Below are positions 9,025 through 18,342 of a stretch of DNA of 64,000 bases, piece by piece; position 1 is the first letter of the stretch; every line of letters starts with the position of its first letter. The stretch covers positions 1-64,000 of the forward strand of contig NZ_JAAMQJ010000007.1 in assembly GCF_013523125.1 (NCBI RefSeq). Reading direction: 5' to 3'. Both the position numbers and the translations under genes were made by a program. This DNA is from Pseudomonas entomophila (lineage in GTDB: Bacteria > Pseudomonadota > Gammaproteobacteria > Pseudomonadales > Pseudomonadaceae). Below the pieces are notes generated by a model that searched no databases, was not told where the DNA came from, and worked only from the letters and a program-made list of their open reading frames with translations.

Positions 9025-10074
9025 ATGCGTTTCTCATTCCCCCTGCTTCGTCTGCATGCGCGCCCCCTCGCCCTCGCGGGGCTGTTGCTCGGCGGCGTGC
9101 CTCTGGCGCACGCCGACGATGTGCTGCTGGTCGGCAACAAGGCTGGCGCTACGGTCTCGGCGCTGAACACCGACGACGGTCACCCACTGCTGACCTTCCC
9201 GGTCGGCACCGGCCCTCACGAAGTGGCCGTGTCGGGCAACCGGCAACTGGCCGTGGTCGGCAACTACGGCGCCCCGCACCAGGCCAACAACAGCCTGAGC
9301 GTGCTGGACTGGCCAGGACGTAAAGTCACGCGCACCATCGACCTGGGTGAAAATGCGCGTCCTCATGGCATCCGCTTCCTGCCCGATGGGCAACGTGTGG
9401 TGGTGACCACCGAGGACAGCCAACGCCTGCTGGTGGTGGACGTCATGCAGGGCAAGATCCTGGACACCATCGACGTCGGCGGTGGCAAGCCGCACATGGT
9501 GGCGCTGTCGCCCGATGGCCAGCGGGCCTACGTCACCCACGTCAAGAGCGGTACGTTGTCGGTGGTCGACCTGCAGGCCAAACGCAAGATCGCCACCGTC
9601 CCCACCGGCAACGGCACCGAAGGGATCGCCATCAACCCGGCCGGTACGCAGATCTGGGTCAGCAACCGTGAGGGCAACGACGTAGCCATCGTCGATGCCA
9701 AACGACTGGAAGTCACTGAGCGGATCCGCACCGGTGTGTTCCCGATCCGCATCGCGATGACCCCGGACGGCAAGTACGCCCTGGTCACCTGCGCCAAGTC
9801 GGCCGAGCTGGCGGTGATGGACGTGGCGGCCCAACGCGAGATCAAGCGCATTGGCCTGAGCAAGGAAGGCGCACAGTACCGCCGCACGCAACTGGGCGCC
9901 GAGGCCCTGCCGATCGGCGCCACAGTGTCGACCGACGGCAAGCACGCCTATGTGGCCATCAGCGGTGGGGACGAGATCGCGGTGATCGACACGTCCAACT
10001 GGACGGTCACCAAGCGTTGGCCGGCAGGGCCGGAGCCGGATGCGCTGGCGATCGTCGAAGCACGGGGAAAATGA
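9025..10074 (+). CDS. YncE-like YVTN beta-propeller protein, exported
   Basis: 349 residues from the ATG at 9025, with AAGGAG seven bases upstream. A signal peptide ends near AHADD. The mature protein is made of about seven roughly 42-residue blades with repeated signatures such as PHEVAVSGNRQLAVVGNYG, PHGIRFLPDGQRVVVTTED, PHMVALSPDGQRAYVTHVKSGT and GIAINPAGTQIWVSNREGN. This is the 40-residue YVTN repeat family, periplasmic propellers that often accompany PQQ or cytochrome systems. No such partner is adjacent; specific role unknown. Confidence 0.88.
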   Translation: MRFSFPLLRLHARPLALAGLLLGGVPLAHADDVLLVGNKAGATVSALNTDDGHPLLTFPVGTGPHEVAVSGNRQLAVVGNYGAPHQANNSLSVLDWPGRKVTRTIDLGENARPHGIRFLPDGQRVVVTTEDSQRLLVVDVMQGKILDTIDVGGGKPHMVALSPDGQRAYVTHVKSGTLSVVDLQAKRKIATVPTGNGTEGIAINPAGTQIWVSNREGNDVAIVDAKRLEVTERIRTGVFPIRIAMTPDGKYALVTCAKSAELAVMDVAAQREIKRIGLSKEGAQYRRTQLGAEALPIGATVSTDGKHAYVAISGGDEIAVIDTSNWTVTKRWPAGPEPDALAIVEARGK

Positions 10075-10348
10075 CACGGTGCCAGGGCAGGTTCGGCAAG
10101 GACAGAAACGTCGGCCGTTGAATCACCTGCCCCCTCCATTGGGCCAACCCTGCAAGCCTTCCAGGCTCATGGTTGACCTCATCCCAGGCAGACCGCTCGC
10201 ACACGACGCTCCAGAGCGCCTGGACCCGCTAGAAAGCGCCTGCCTTGGGCCGTTGTCTTAAAACTGTCATCTCCACGTCATAACCTCTTTGCCATCGTGA
10301 CACCCCGTCATCTCCCGGCCGACAGGCCCCTCATGGAAGGCACCCCCG

Positions 10349-11122
10349 ATGCGTCGCGTGGTTTTCAATCAAAAAGGCGGCGTGGGCAAGTCCAGCATCG
10401 CCTGCAACCTGGCGGCGTGCAGCGCCGCACAGGGCTACCGCACGCTGCTGGTCGACCTCGACGCCCAGGCCAACGCCACCCACTACCTGACCGGTCTGAG
10501 CGGCGAACAGACGCCCCCTGGCATCGTCGACTTCTTCAAGCAGACGCTCGTGGGCAAGGCCGCCGGCCTGAAGAACCGCGTGGCGATCACCGAGACTCGA
10601 CACGACCACCTGCACCTGGTCACGGCCAGCGCCGAACTGCTCGACCTGCAACCGCGACTGGAGAGCAAGTTCAAGATCAACAAGTTGCGCAAGCTGCTGC
10701 TGGAGCTGTCGGAAGACTATGAGCGCATCTACATCGACACGCCCCCGGCGCTGAACTTCTATGCCTTCAGCGCACTGGTGGCGGCCGACCGGCTGCTGAT
10801 CCCCTTCGATTGCGACCGCTTCTCGCACCAGGCCCTGCAGCAGGTGATGGCACACGCCGAAGAACTGCGCCAGGACCACAACGAGGACCTGGTGGTGGAA
10901 GGCGTGGTGATCAACCAGTTCGACGGGCGCACGACGCTGCACCCGGCCCTGATCGAACAACTGATCGCAGAGGGCCTGCCGGTGCTGCCCACTTACCTGA
11001 GCCATTCGGTGAAGATGCGCGACTCCCATGAACGGTCGTTGCCCTTGGCCCACCTCGCGCCCCGGCACCGGCTGACGCAGGAGTTCTTCGCCTTGCTCGA
11101 GCGCCTGGAGCGCCATGCCTGA
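10349..11122 (+). CDS. ParA/MinD-family ATPase without a ParB partner
   Basis: 257 residues. The deviant Walker A motif KGGVGKSS lies at residues 9-16, followed by LLVDLDAQANAT and IYIDTPPAL (Walker B region). The protein is therefore a dimerising cytoskeletal-type ATPase of the ParA superfamily. Plasmid and chromosome ParA proteins work with a ParB and parS sites; neither is adjacent. Such orphans position protein cargo or regulate in other ways. A 214-base gap separates it from the glucoamylase gene, so coupling is not implied. Start ATG chosen by the family N-terminus; the ribosome site is weak (GGCACC). Confidence 0.88.
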   Translation: MRRVVFNQKGGVGKSSIACNLAACSAAQGYRTLLVDLDAQANATHYLTGLSGEQTPPGIVDFFKQTLVGKAAGLKNRVAITETRHDHLHLVTASAELLDLQPRLESKFKINKLRKLLLELSEDYERIYIDTPPALNFYAFSALVAADRLLIPFDCDRFSHQALQQVMAHAEELRQDHNEDLVVEGVVINQFDGRTTLHPALIEQLIAEGLPVLPTYLSHSVKMRDSHERSLPLAHLAPRHRLTQEFFALLERLERHA

Positions 11123-11336
11123 ACAGCGGCGTCGTGCAAAAAGACGAACCCTGTACACCGCCGTTGGTCGATAGCCAAAGGGCATCATCGAACGGATGCG
11201 CCCTGCATGGCAGGTGGACCGCAGCGGGGCGACGGCGGCAAGCCGGCGCCCACAGGTTCGATCCAAGCCGATGCGATGCTCGCTCGCGTTCGTTCAGTGC
11301 CTGATCGCTTTCTATCCTCTGACACAGTGGGGCTTC

Positions 11337-13154
11337 ATGAACGATTCTTCGACGACTCGATGGCAGCAGGCAGACCCGGCACGTGACGCCGACGGCTACC
11401 TGCCCCTGGAGGCCTACGGCGCACTGGGCGATGGTCGCTCGGTGGCGCTGGTCGGGTGGGACGGCAGCATCGACTGGTGGTGTGTCCCGCACATGGACTC
11501 GCCACCCCTGTTCGACCGCATCCTGGCGCCCCAGACCGGTGGGTATTTCCAGCTTCGCCCTCAGGGCGCCTTCACCGTGGCACGGCGCTACCTGCCTGGC
11601 AGCAATGTGCTGGAAACCTTGTTCAGCACGTCCAGCGGCAAGGCCCGCGTCACCGAATCGCTCAACAGTGGCCCGGCCGGGCGCCTGCCCTGGGCGGAGC
11701 TGGCCCGTCGGGTGGAATGCCTGGAAGGGTCCATGGTGTTCGAGGCGACCATGGCCTTCGGCACCCAGGCCGACAAGATCGCCCCTTACCTCACCCCCAA
11801 CGACAACGGCTGCGTGTTCCATGCCGGCCAGGTGCTCGGTACCTTCCTGCACGGCGTCCACACCTGCGTCGAGCGCCGTGACGACCTAGGCCTGCAGGCC
11901 TTCATCACCCTGCAGCAGGGCCAGCGCGACGTGGTAGCGCTGGTCGCCGGGTACGACGAACCCCTGGTGGTGCCGTCGCTGGACCTGATCGATGCGCGGA
12001 TCGACGGCTCCGACAAGGAATGGCGCCAGTGGTCCGAGGGCCTGCTCTACGAAGGCGACGATCACGGCCTGGTAGTGCGCAGCGCGCTGGCCCTGAAACT
12101 GCTGCTGTCCTCCCCCAGCGGCTCGATCATGGCCGCTGCGACCACCTCTCTGCCCGAGCGCATCGGCGGCGACAAGAACTACGACTACCGCTTCGCCTGG
12201 GTACGCGACGCCGGCTACACCATCGAAGCGTTCATCGGCATCGGCGCGCTGCCCGAGGCCCAGGCCGCCTTCAAGTGGCTGCTCAAGCGCCTGGGCGAAC
12301 ACGGCCCGCAGGTCTGCTACACCCTCGACGGCTGCCTGGGCGAGACGTCCTCGCCCATCGACCTGCCCGGCTACAAGCACTCCCCGCCCATCGTTGGCAA
12401 CCGCGCGGTGGACCAGCACCAGCACGGCATCTTCGGCGACATCTTCGAAACCGCGCGCTGCTTCATCGACAAGGGCAACATCCTCGACGCCTCCAGCGCG
12501 ATGGTGCTCTCGGGGCTGGCCGACCGCTGCGCCGACAGCTGGCGCCTGGCCGACTGCGGCATCTGGGAGCTGCCCGAGGCGCGTCACTACACCATGTCCA
12601 AGATCAGCTGCTGGCAGGCCCTGAGCCGGGCGGTGGAACTGGCCGACGGCGGGCACTTGCCGACCACCTGCCGCGACCGCTGGAACCGGGAACGGCAGCG
12701 GGTCTACGATTGGATCGAAACCCATTGCTGGAGCGAACAGCGTCAGGCGTACACCTTCTATCAGGGCAGCGACGACGTGGATGCTTCGCTGGCGCTGGCC
12801 GTGCGTTTCGGCTACCCCAACAAGGCGCGACTGCGCTCGACACTGGAAGCCATCGACGACGAACTGCGTCATGGCGCGTTCCACTACCGCTACAGCCACG
12901 TACACGAAGAAGAGGCCTGCTTCCTCGCCTGCACGTTCTGGATGGTGCAGGCCTTCAACCTGCTGGGCGAAGGTGCACGGGCGCGACAGCTGTTCGACGA
13001 CGCGGTCGCCGGCCTGCACCGCGGGGTGGGGATCTATTCGGAGATGGTCGAAGCCGACACGGGACACTTCCTGGGCAACCTGCCCCAGGGGCTGACCCAC
13101 CTGGCGCTGCTGGGCGCCGCGTGCAGCCTGGCCGGGATCAACCCGGAGCGCTAG
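11337..13154 (+). CDS. Glycoside hydrolase family 15 (glucoamylase/trehalase-type) protein
   Basis: 605 residues. An N-terminal beta-sandwich domain (GYLPLEAYGALGDGRSVALVGWDGSIDWWCVPHMDSP region) is followed by the (alpha/alpha)6 barrel with GGDKNYDYRFAWVRDAGYTIEAF, GIWELPEARHYTMSKISCWQAL (first catalytic Glu region) and GIYSEMVEADTGHFLGNLPQGLTHLALL (second). This is the bacterial GH15 layout; members hydrolyse alpha-linked glucose polymers or trehalose. No signal peptide, so cytoplasmic. A longer frame from 11196 is open, but 11337 gives the family start. No sugar-uptake genes adjoin it. Confidence 0.9.
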   Translation: MNDSSTTRWQQADPARDADGYLPLEAYGALGDGRSVALVGWDGSIDWWCVPHMDSPPLFDRILAPQTGGYFQLRPQGAFTVARRYLPGSNVLETLFSTSSGKARVTESLNSGPAGRLPWAELARRVECLEGSMVFEATMAFGTQADKIAPYLTPNDNGCVFHAGQVLGTFLHGVHTCVERRDDLGLQAFITLQQGQRDVVALVAGYDEPLVVPSLDLIDARIDGSDKEWRQWSEGLLYEGDDHGLVVRSALALKLLLSSPSGSIMAAATTSLPERIGGDKNYDYRFAWVRDAGYTIEAFIGIGALPEAQAAFKWLLKRLGEHGPQVCYTLDGCLGETSSPIDLPGYKHSPPIVGNRAVDQHQHGIFGDIFETARCFIDKGNILDASSAMVLSGLADRCADSWRLADCGIWELPEARHYTMSKISCWQALSRAVELADGGHLPTTCRDRWNRERQRVYDWIETHCWSEQRQAYTFYQGSDDVDASLALAVRFGYPNKARLRSTLEAIDDELRHGAFHYRYSHVHEEEACFLACTFWMVQAFNLLGEGARARQLFDDAVAGLHRGVGIYSEMVEADTGHFLGNLPQGLTHLALLGAACSLAGINPER

Positions 13155-13252
13155 GTGGGAGGGCGCTCGCCGCCCTGGCACCGTGCTCGCTGTCGTGTGA
13201 AGCACGTGGCGATAGCGGCGGGCCCTGAAGGTTTATCGCTGATCGATGTCTG

Positions 13253-13300
13253 AGGCCGCTTTGCGGCCCCTGTGCCGCGATTGGGCCCGCAGGGCCCACA
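13253..13300. repeat. Single REP, type A
   Basis: One copy of the type A REP, reading GGCCCCTGTGCCGCGATTGG and then the GGGCCC-centred stem. No inverted partner lies close by. It occupies the space between the GH15 gene stop and the heptamer arrays. Confidence 0.75.
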
Positions 13301-13333
13301 GGCTTCATGAATCATCTTCCCCTGAAATCCAAA

Positions 13334-13368
13334 GCCACAAGCCACAAGCCACAAGCCACAAGCCACAA
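13334..13368. repeat. Heptanucleotide tandem array, 5 x GCCACAA
   Basis: Five perfect copies of GCCACAA in tandem. The unit shares the G-N-N-R-C-A-A form with the arrays at 19549 and 61062. Confidence 0.85.
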
Positions 13369-13422
13369 CACCAGCGTTGCCTCAATGTCCTCTCGGCACC
13401 TAGCCTGCCGCTCTACCTTCCG

Positions 13423-13457
13423 CTTGCAGCTCACCGCTCACCGCTTGCCGCTCACTG
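13423..13457 (-). repeat. Degenerate heptamer array starting at a stop codon
   Basis: Read on the minus strand the units are GCAGTGA, GCGGCAA, GCGGTGA, GCGGTGA and GCTGCAA, all in one 7-base register. The TGA of the first unit is the stop codon of the Gfo/Idh gene. Confidence 0.75.
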
Positions 13458-14558
13458 CGTCGGATCCTCAGTGTCGACATACTCCGGCACCTTGGCCAAC
13501 GGGAACTTGCGTTGCTGGTCGCGCCGCGCATGGGGCTTGGACGCCAAGGGCTCGAGCGTCTGCGGCTTGCCGGTTTCCAGGGCGCGTTCGATGGCCTCGA
13601 TCACGCGCACGTCGCGCCAGCCTTCCTCGCCGCACGGCTCGACCGGCAGGTTCTGCAGGATGCAATCGGAGAAGTAGGCGGTCTCGCCAGCGAATTGATC
13701 GACCACCGGGAACGTATGCACCGTGGTGTCGTCGTCGAAGGTGGCGCGGTAGGCGATACCGACGCCCTCCCCGTAGCCGAAGCAGGGCGAGGCCTCGATC
13801 TCGCCCTTCGTCCCCAGCAGCTGGAAGCGCTCGGAGCTGGGCAAGGTGTAGCTGACGGTGAACTGGGCCAGGCGTTCCTTGGGGAAGCGCAGCGACACGG
13901 TCACCGTATCCCAGGTGTTGACCTCGCTGCCCGGCGAGCGCACCCCGACCGCGCTGACTTCGATGGGCTCTGCATTGAACAGCTGGCGCACCATGTTCAG
14001 CGGATAGGGCCCCATGTCCGGCACCGGGCCAGCGGCGAAGCCGCACTGGGCGCGGTGATTGCTCGGGCGCACGGTCTGGGTGAAGGTGGAGGTGAACAGC
14101 CGGGCATCACCGAAGTCGCCCTTGTTGACCCGCTCGATCATGTCCAGCGTGCCAGGTTCGGCGTGCAGCCGATAGGCGATCATCAGCTTGGCACCGGAGC
14201 GTTCAGCGGCCGCATTCATCTGCTCGCAGTCCTGCAAGGTCGCGGCCATGGGCTTTTCCAGCAGCACATGGATGCCAGCCTCGAGGGCCGGCACCACGAA
14301 CTCGGTGTGGCGGAAGTTCGGCGTGGCGACGTAGACCGCGTCGATTTCGCCCGATTGCAACAGCTCGGGAAACTGCTCGTAGGTGTAGCTCTTCAGGCCG
14401 TAGAGGCCGGCCAGCTTGTCGGCCTTCTCCGGGTCTCCAGTGACCAGCGCGGTCATCACCGAGTTGTCGGTCTGGCCCACGCCTGGCATGAAAGCGCCTT
14501 GGGAAATCGAACCGCCGCCAACGACTGCGTAACGGACCTTGCCATCTGAACTGGGCAT
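13452..14558 (-). CDS. Gfo/Idh/MocA-family NAD(P)-dependent oxidoreductase
   Basis: 368 residues from the ATG at 14558, which has AAGGAG just upstream; the frame is open further but has no ribosome site. The N-terminal Rossmann domain has YAVVGGGSISQGAFMPG and AVYVATPNFRHTEFVVPALEAGIHVLLEKPMA, with the conserved EKP. The C-terminal substrate domain has DMGPYPLNMVRQLF. Cytoplasmic sugar or polyol dehydrogenase family; closest in type to glucose-6-phosphate or glucose-fructose oxidoreductase relatives. Substrate unknown. A Tat-exported paralogue sits at 38 kb. Its stop codon forms the first unit of a heptamer repeat. Confidence 0.88.
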   Translation of the reverse strand: MPSSDGKVRYAVVGGGSISQGAFMPGVGQTDNSVMTALVTGDPEKADKLAGLYGLKSYTYEQFPELLQSGEIDAVYVATPNFRHTEFVVPALEAGIHVLLEKPMAATLQDCEQMNAAAERSGAKLMIAYRLHAEPGTLDMIERVNKGDFGDARLFTSTFTQTVRPSNHRAQCGFAAGPVPDMGPYPLNMVRQLFNAEPIEVSAVGVRSPGSEVNTWDTVTVSLRFPKERLAQFTVSYTLPSSERFQLLGTKGEIEASPCFGYGEGVGIAYRATFDDDTTVHTFPVVDQFAGETAYFSDCILQNLPVEPCGEEGWRDVRVIEAIERALETGKPQTLEPLASKPHARRDQQRKFPLAKVPEYVDTEDPTQ

Positions 14559-14773
14559 GTACTGCTCCTTCGTCATAGGGTGTAAGGCTCTAGAGCTGTG
14601 GGCAAACGCACGCCGGGTGAGTTCAGAAATTCTCATCCACCGCTGACTGCTTTCAGCATCGTTCACAGGAAAAAAAACGTTACGCGCCTGATTTTTCGTT
14701 CGCGCACTGATGATCTACGCTGCGCGCGCACGTTTTAACCGGCCTCAGACGCCGCTCATGCCAAGGAAGCATT

Positions 14774-15574
14774 ATGTCCGCTCTACCCCACCGCCCCACC
14801 TGCCTCGCCCTCGCCGCCTCGCTGCTGTGCATGACCACCCTGCTCCTGGGCTGTCACTCACGCCCTGCACCGCCTCCCTCTGCCGCCGAACGCGAGGCGA
14901 CCGACCTGTTCTCCCGCCATGCCCAGGCGATTCTGATGCGCGACATGGGCAAGGCCAACGTCCGGAACCTGAGCGGTGTGCTGCGCTTGAAGATCCGCCT
15001 GGCCGCCGACAACAGCACCACCGGCTGCGACCTGCTGTCCGTCGACCGCGTGCGCGACGCACCGTTGCTGCTGGCGGCCAACCGGAGGGGCAAGTCGCCC
15101 AGCTCGACGGCGCTAAAACGCCTGGTCATCGACCAGTGCTGGAAGAGCGTGTATCCAAAGGCACCGGCCTCGCTGCGTGACGCTGACGGTACGGTCGAGA
15201 TCATCGCGCCCCTGGTGATGCAGTCGGTCGTCTGGACCGAGGCCGACAAGGCTCAGGCCCGCACGCGCGGCGCGCTGCACACCTTCATGCGCCAGCAGGT
15301 GCTGGTGGGCGAACGGGTCGACAGCATCGGTCAGGCGAGCCTGCTGTACCGCACCGATGCCCATGGAACGGTCGAGGCCTGCATCGTCAACCTCACCCCC
15401 CTGGCTGCACGGCCCGAGGCCTTTCGTCCCGATGCCGACCTGCAGACACGCCTGGCACGACGCTGCATGGGCCTGGACCTGAGTCAGGTGCCAGCGCTGG
15501 CACGCGGTGACGACGGGCGGATCGCCGGTACGGTGCAACTGGACTATGCCCCCTGGAGCGTCAACCGCCCCTGA
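14774..15574 (+). CDS. Putative lipoprotein of unknown function
   Basis: 266 residues with AAGGA six bases before the ATG. The signal ends in a lipobox (TTLLLGC), then a Pro/Ser linker. Mature features: alternating hydrophobic segments, four further cysteines (GCDLL, DQCWK, EACIV, RRCMG) that could form two disulphides, and a final segment GTVQLDYAPWSVNRP. I do not recognise a family. Divergent from the Gfo/Idh gene with a 215-base shared promoter region that is AT-rich around 14665-14700. Confidence 0.75.
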   Translation: MSALPHRPTCLALAASLLCMTTLLLGCHSRPAPPPSAAEREATDLFSRHAQAILMRDMGKANVRNLSGVLRLKIRLAADNSTTGCDLLSVDRVRDAPLLLAANRRGKSPSSTALKRLVIDQCWKSVYPKAPASLRDADGTVEIIAPLVMQSVVWTEADKAQARTRGALHTFMRQQVLVGERVDSIGQASLLYRTDAHGTVEACIVNLTPLAARPEAFRPDADLQTRLARRCMGLDLSQVPALARGDDGRIAGTVQLDYAPWSVNRP

Positions 15575-15841
15575 CCACGCCAGGCATCCATCCATGGGAA
15601 CCACAGGCCCGGCGCGCATGCGACACCACCGGTCGCTGTCAGGCATGGACCCCTTCCGGGCCCTCCTCCTATGATGGTTCGCGCACACAAGCCGGGGCGA
15701 GCCTGCCCTGGCCAGCGCATTCCCAATAACAAGGCATACCCCCTCCTTCCCACCTCTGCCTCACTGATCCGTCTCATCACAACAACACGCCCACGGCCCT
15801 CGCAGGCCCACGGCATGCACAAGAATCGGGAGAGCACTCGC

Positions 15842-17188
15842 ATGTCCACACTTCATGATGTACCACCGGCCACCTTGCGCCGAGTCATCGCCGCAGCCGC
15901 CGTCGGCAACTTCGTCGAATGGTTCGACTTCGCCGTCTACGGTTTTCTCGCCACGCTGATCGCCAGCCAGTTCTTCGCCAGCGGCGACGCCAGCGTGGCC
16001 CTGCTCAAGACCTTCGCGGTGTTCGCGGTGGCCTTCGCCCTGCGCCCCCTGGGCGGCATCGTCTTCGGTGCACTGGGCGATCGACTGGGCCGCAAGCGCA
16101 TCCTGTCGTTGACCATCCTGATGATGGCCGGCTCGACGACCTTGATTGGCCTGCTGCCGACCTATGCGAGCATCGGCATCCTGGCACCGATCCTGCTGAC
16201 CCTGGCGCGTTGCATCCAGGGCTTCTCCGCCGGCGGCGAGTACGCCGGCGCCTGCGCCTACCTGATGGAGCACGCGCCCCGTGATCGGCGTGCGTTCTAT
16301 GGCAGCTTCGTGCCGGTGTCGACCTTCTCGGCCTTCGCCTGCGCCGCCGTGCTGGCCTACGGTCTGGAGGCGAGCCTGTCCAGCGAGGCGATGGCCAGCT
16401 GGGGCTGGCGCATTCCGTTCCTGATCGCCGCGCCCCTGGGCATCGTGGGCCTGTACCTGCGCTGGCGCATGGAAGAGACTCCGGCGTTCCGTGAAGCCAT
16501 GAGCGAGGGCAAGGTCGCCGAGCATTCGCCGCTCAAGGACACGCTGCGTCACCATGGCCGAGCCATGCGCAACCTGGGCGCGTTCATCTCGCTGACGGCG
16601 CTGTCGTTCTACATGTTCACCACTTACTTTTCGACCTACCTGCAGCTGGTCGGCAACCTGACCCGCGCGCAGTCGCTGCTGGTCTCGACCGTGGCGCTGC
16701 TGTTCGCGGCATTGGCCTGCCCCCTGGCCGGCGCGTTCTCCGACCGCGTGGGCCGACGCAGGACCATCGGCTTCACCTGCCTGTGGGTAATGCTCTGCGT
16801 GTTCCCGGCCTACTGGCTGGCCAGCTCGGGGTCGGTGGCGGCGGCGATCGTCGGGGTGATCCTGCTGGCCATCGGCGCCCTGCTCAGTGGCGTGGTGACC
16901 GCGGCACTGCTCTCGGAAACCTTCCCGACACGTACCCGCTACACCGCCTCGGCGATCACCTACAACGTGGCCTACACCCTGTTCGGTGGCACCGCGCCGC
17001 TGGTGGCGACCTGGCTGATCGGCGTGACGGGCAGCAGCCTGGCCCCGGCGTTCTACCTGGTGGTCATCGCGCTGGTGGCGTTGGCAGGTGGCCTTGGACT
17101 GCCGGAGACGTCGCAGATCTCGTTGCACGACGAGGTCGGTGGCAGCGACGAGAAGACAGGATGGATGAAGGGCCGGCCCGTGCCGTGA
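15842..17188 (+). CDS. MFS transporter, metabolite:H+ symporter (MHS) family
   Basis: 448 residues from the ATG at 15842, chosen for GGGAG upstream and the family N-terminus. About 12 membrane helices. MHS hallmarks: VGNFVEWFDFAVYGFLA in helix 1, GGIVFGALGDRLGRKR in loop 2-3, RCIQGFSAGGEYAGACAYLMEHAP in helices 4-5, and GAFSDRVGRRRTIG in the second half. Family members import dicarboxylates, shikimate, proline/betaine or aromatic acids with protons; this one's substrate is not evident, and no catabolic genes adjoin. A perfect-stem hairpin follows its stop. Confidence 0.92.
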   Translation: MSTLHDVPPATLRRVIAAAAVGNFVEWFDFAVYGFLATLIASQFFASGDASVALLKTFAVFAVAFALRPLGGIVFGALGDRLGRKRILSLTILMMAGSTTLIGLLPTYASIGILAPILLTLARCIQGFSAGGEYAGACAYLMEHAPRDRRAFYGSFVPVSTFSAFACAAVLAYGLEASLSSEAMASWGWRIPFLIAAPLGIVGLYLRWRMEETPAFREAMSEGKVAEHSPLKDTLRHHGRAMRNLGAFISLTALSFYMFTTYFSTYLQLVGNLTRAQSLLVSTVALLFAALACPLAGAFSDRVGRRRTIGFTCLWVMLCVFPAYWLASSGSVAAAIVGVILLAIGALLSGVVTAALLSETFPTRTRYTASAITYNVAYTLFGGTAPLVATWLIGVTGSSLAPAFYLVVIALVALAGGLGLPETSQISLHDEVGGSDEKTGWMKGRPVP

Positions 17189-17218
17189 AGGCAGGCCCGA
17201 TCAGCCTGTGAACGCACA

Positions 17219-17255
17219 CGCGGCCTTGCGGCGCCAAAAGGCGCGCAAGGCCGCG
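17219..17255. terminator. GC-rich hairpin between convergent genes
   Basis: A 16-bp stem with one bulged base (arms CGCGGCCTTGC...GCGCC and complement) closes on an AAAA loop. No long T-run follows on either strand. Its place between the MHS transporter stop and the inaA stop suggests a bidirectional terminator. Confidence 0.65.
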
Positions 17256-17308
17256 TTGAATGACGCCTCAGGCCGTGGCGGCAGCGTTGCCAGCGAAACC
17301 GTGCGTCC

Positions 17309-17995
17309 TCAGGCCACCGCTGCCCCGAACACGTAGCGATAGCCGTTGCAGAACGCCTGCCATTCCGCCTCCTGCCAGCCCGAGCGGCGCTTGACCTGCC
17401 TCAGGTCATGCCGGCTGGCCTTCCTGGCCGTGAGGCGCTTGCGGGCCTTTTCGAAGTCCAGCAAAGCGACTTTGATGCCCGGCTGACGTGCGTCGATGAA
17501 CACATGTTTGGTGTACAGGCAGCCATGCTGCCAGCGTCCGAGGTTCAGTTTCGCCAGCGTACGTCCGTAGGCTTCCAGGATTTCGTGATGCAGCGCGTGC
17601 CCCACCGTCTTGTCCAACCCCTGCACGTAGAAGTCTTCCAGCGACATGTAGCCGTCCAGGGCGCCGGTCACCATCACCGCCTGCCATTCCCCGGTCTGCT
17701 TGTGCACGTCGCTGTACACCAGCGACGGGGTGGTCACGCCCAGGGCGCCGGCGGCGCGAATGGCCTTGACCTCACGGGCGACCGTGGGGTAGCCGAAGGG
17801 GTGCAGCAGGCTGCGGTAGATATGGCCGACCTGTTGCTTCTTGTAGAACGTCAGGCCGCCGAGGGCAACGCGCAAGACACCGCTCTCGCCGCCTCGGCGC
17901 ACGTTCGGCGGTTCGACCCACTCGCCCGGCGCGCTCAGGATATCCTTGACCGGCGGGCAGGGAAGCCCTGGCTCGGTCGTCGTGTCGTGTGTCAT
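17309..17995 (-). CDS. inaA: InaA/WaaP-type lipopolysaccharide kinase family protein
   Basis: 228 residues; GAGG lies just before the ATG. Kinase-like features: GGLTFYKKQQVGHIYRSLLHPFGYPTVAREVKAIRAAGALGVTTPSLVY (N-lobe with Lys and Glu), LEAYGRTLAKLNLGRWQHGCLYTKHVFID (catalytic loop region) and VALLDFEKARKRLT (metal-binding DFE). This is the InaA subgroup of the Kdo/heptose kinase family. InaA was first described in P. fluorescens as acid-inducible; it probably phosphorylates an LPS or other small substrate. Monocistronic, convergent with the transporter gene. Confidence 0.87.
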   Translation of the reverse strand: MTHDTTTEPGLPCPPVKDILSAPGEWVEPPNVRRGGESGVLRVALGGLTFYKKQQVGHIYRSLLHPFGYPTVAREVKAIRAAGALGVTTPSLVYSDVHKQTGEWQAVMVTGALDGYMSLEDFYVQGLDKTVGHALHHEILEAYGRTLAKLNLGRWQHGCLYTKHVFIDARQPGIKVALLDFEKARKRLTARKASRHDLRQVKRRSGWQEAEWQAFCNGYRYVFGAAVA

Positions 17996-18342
17996 CAGAA
18001 CCTCTGCCCGGTCAGGACATCTGCGTTTTTAGTGAAAACGGCCCACTATCGGCGTGGCCGCGGCCTTTGACAAGCGTTCAGGGGGGCTGGTTTCCAAGGG
18101 GCGTCGATGCAAGATGGGCAATCGTCGTGTGGAACGGGCGCCTGGATCGGAGGATTTGGGGGGATGGTGTGGCGGCGGGGACCTGTGATCGGCTGTTGTC
18201 TGGGTCATGGCCAAGTCTGCAGGTGTACTGCCGGCGCGGGTGGGGCTTACCTAGGACGGGGCGGATGTTGTGGGCCCGCAAGCCCCGAAGTTACTTGTTT
18301 GAAATCAATAAGATGGGCTGGTGAGCCCAACGGGCCATGCTT
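17996..18342. other. Intergenic region upstream of inaA
   Basis: No gene supported. The bases next to 17996 should hold the inaA promoter ('gcgtttttagtgaaaacg' includes a small inverted repeat TTTTAGTGAAAA). Short GC-driven frames here lack ribosome sites and recognisable products. Confidence 0.4.

Noticed and set aside
13170..13190. Possible sigma-54 promoter (TGGCACC...)
   Set aside because: The -12 TTGC element is missing and no gene follows in that direction.
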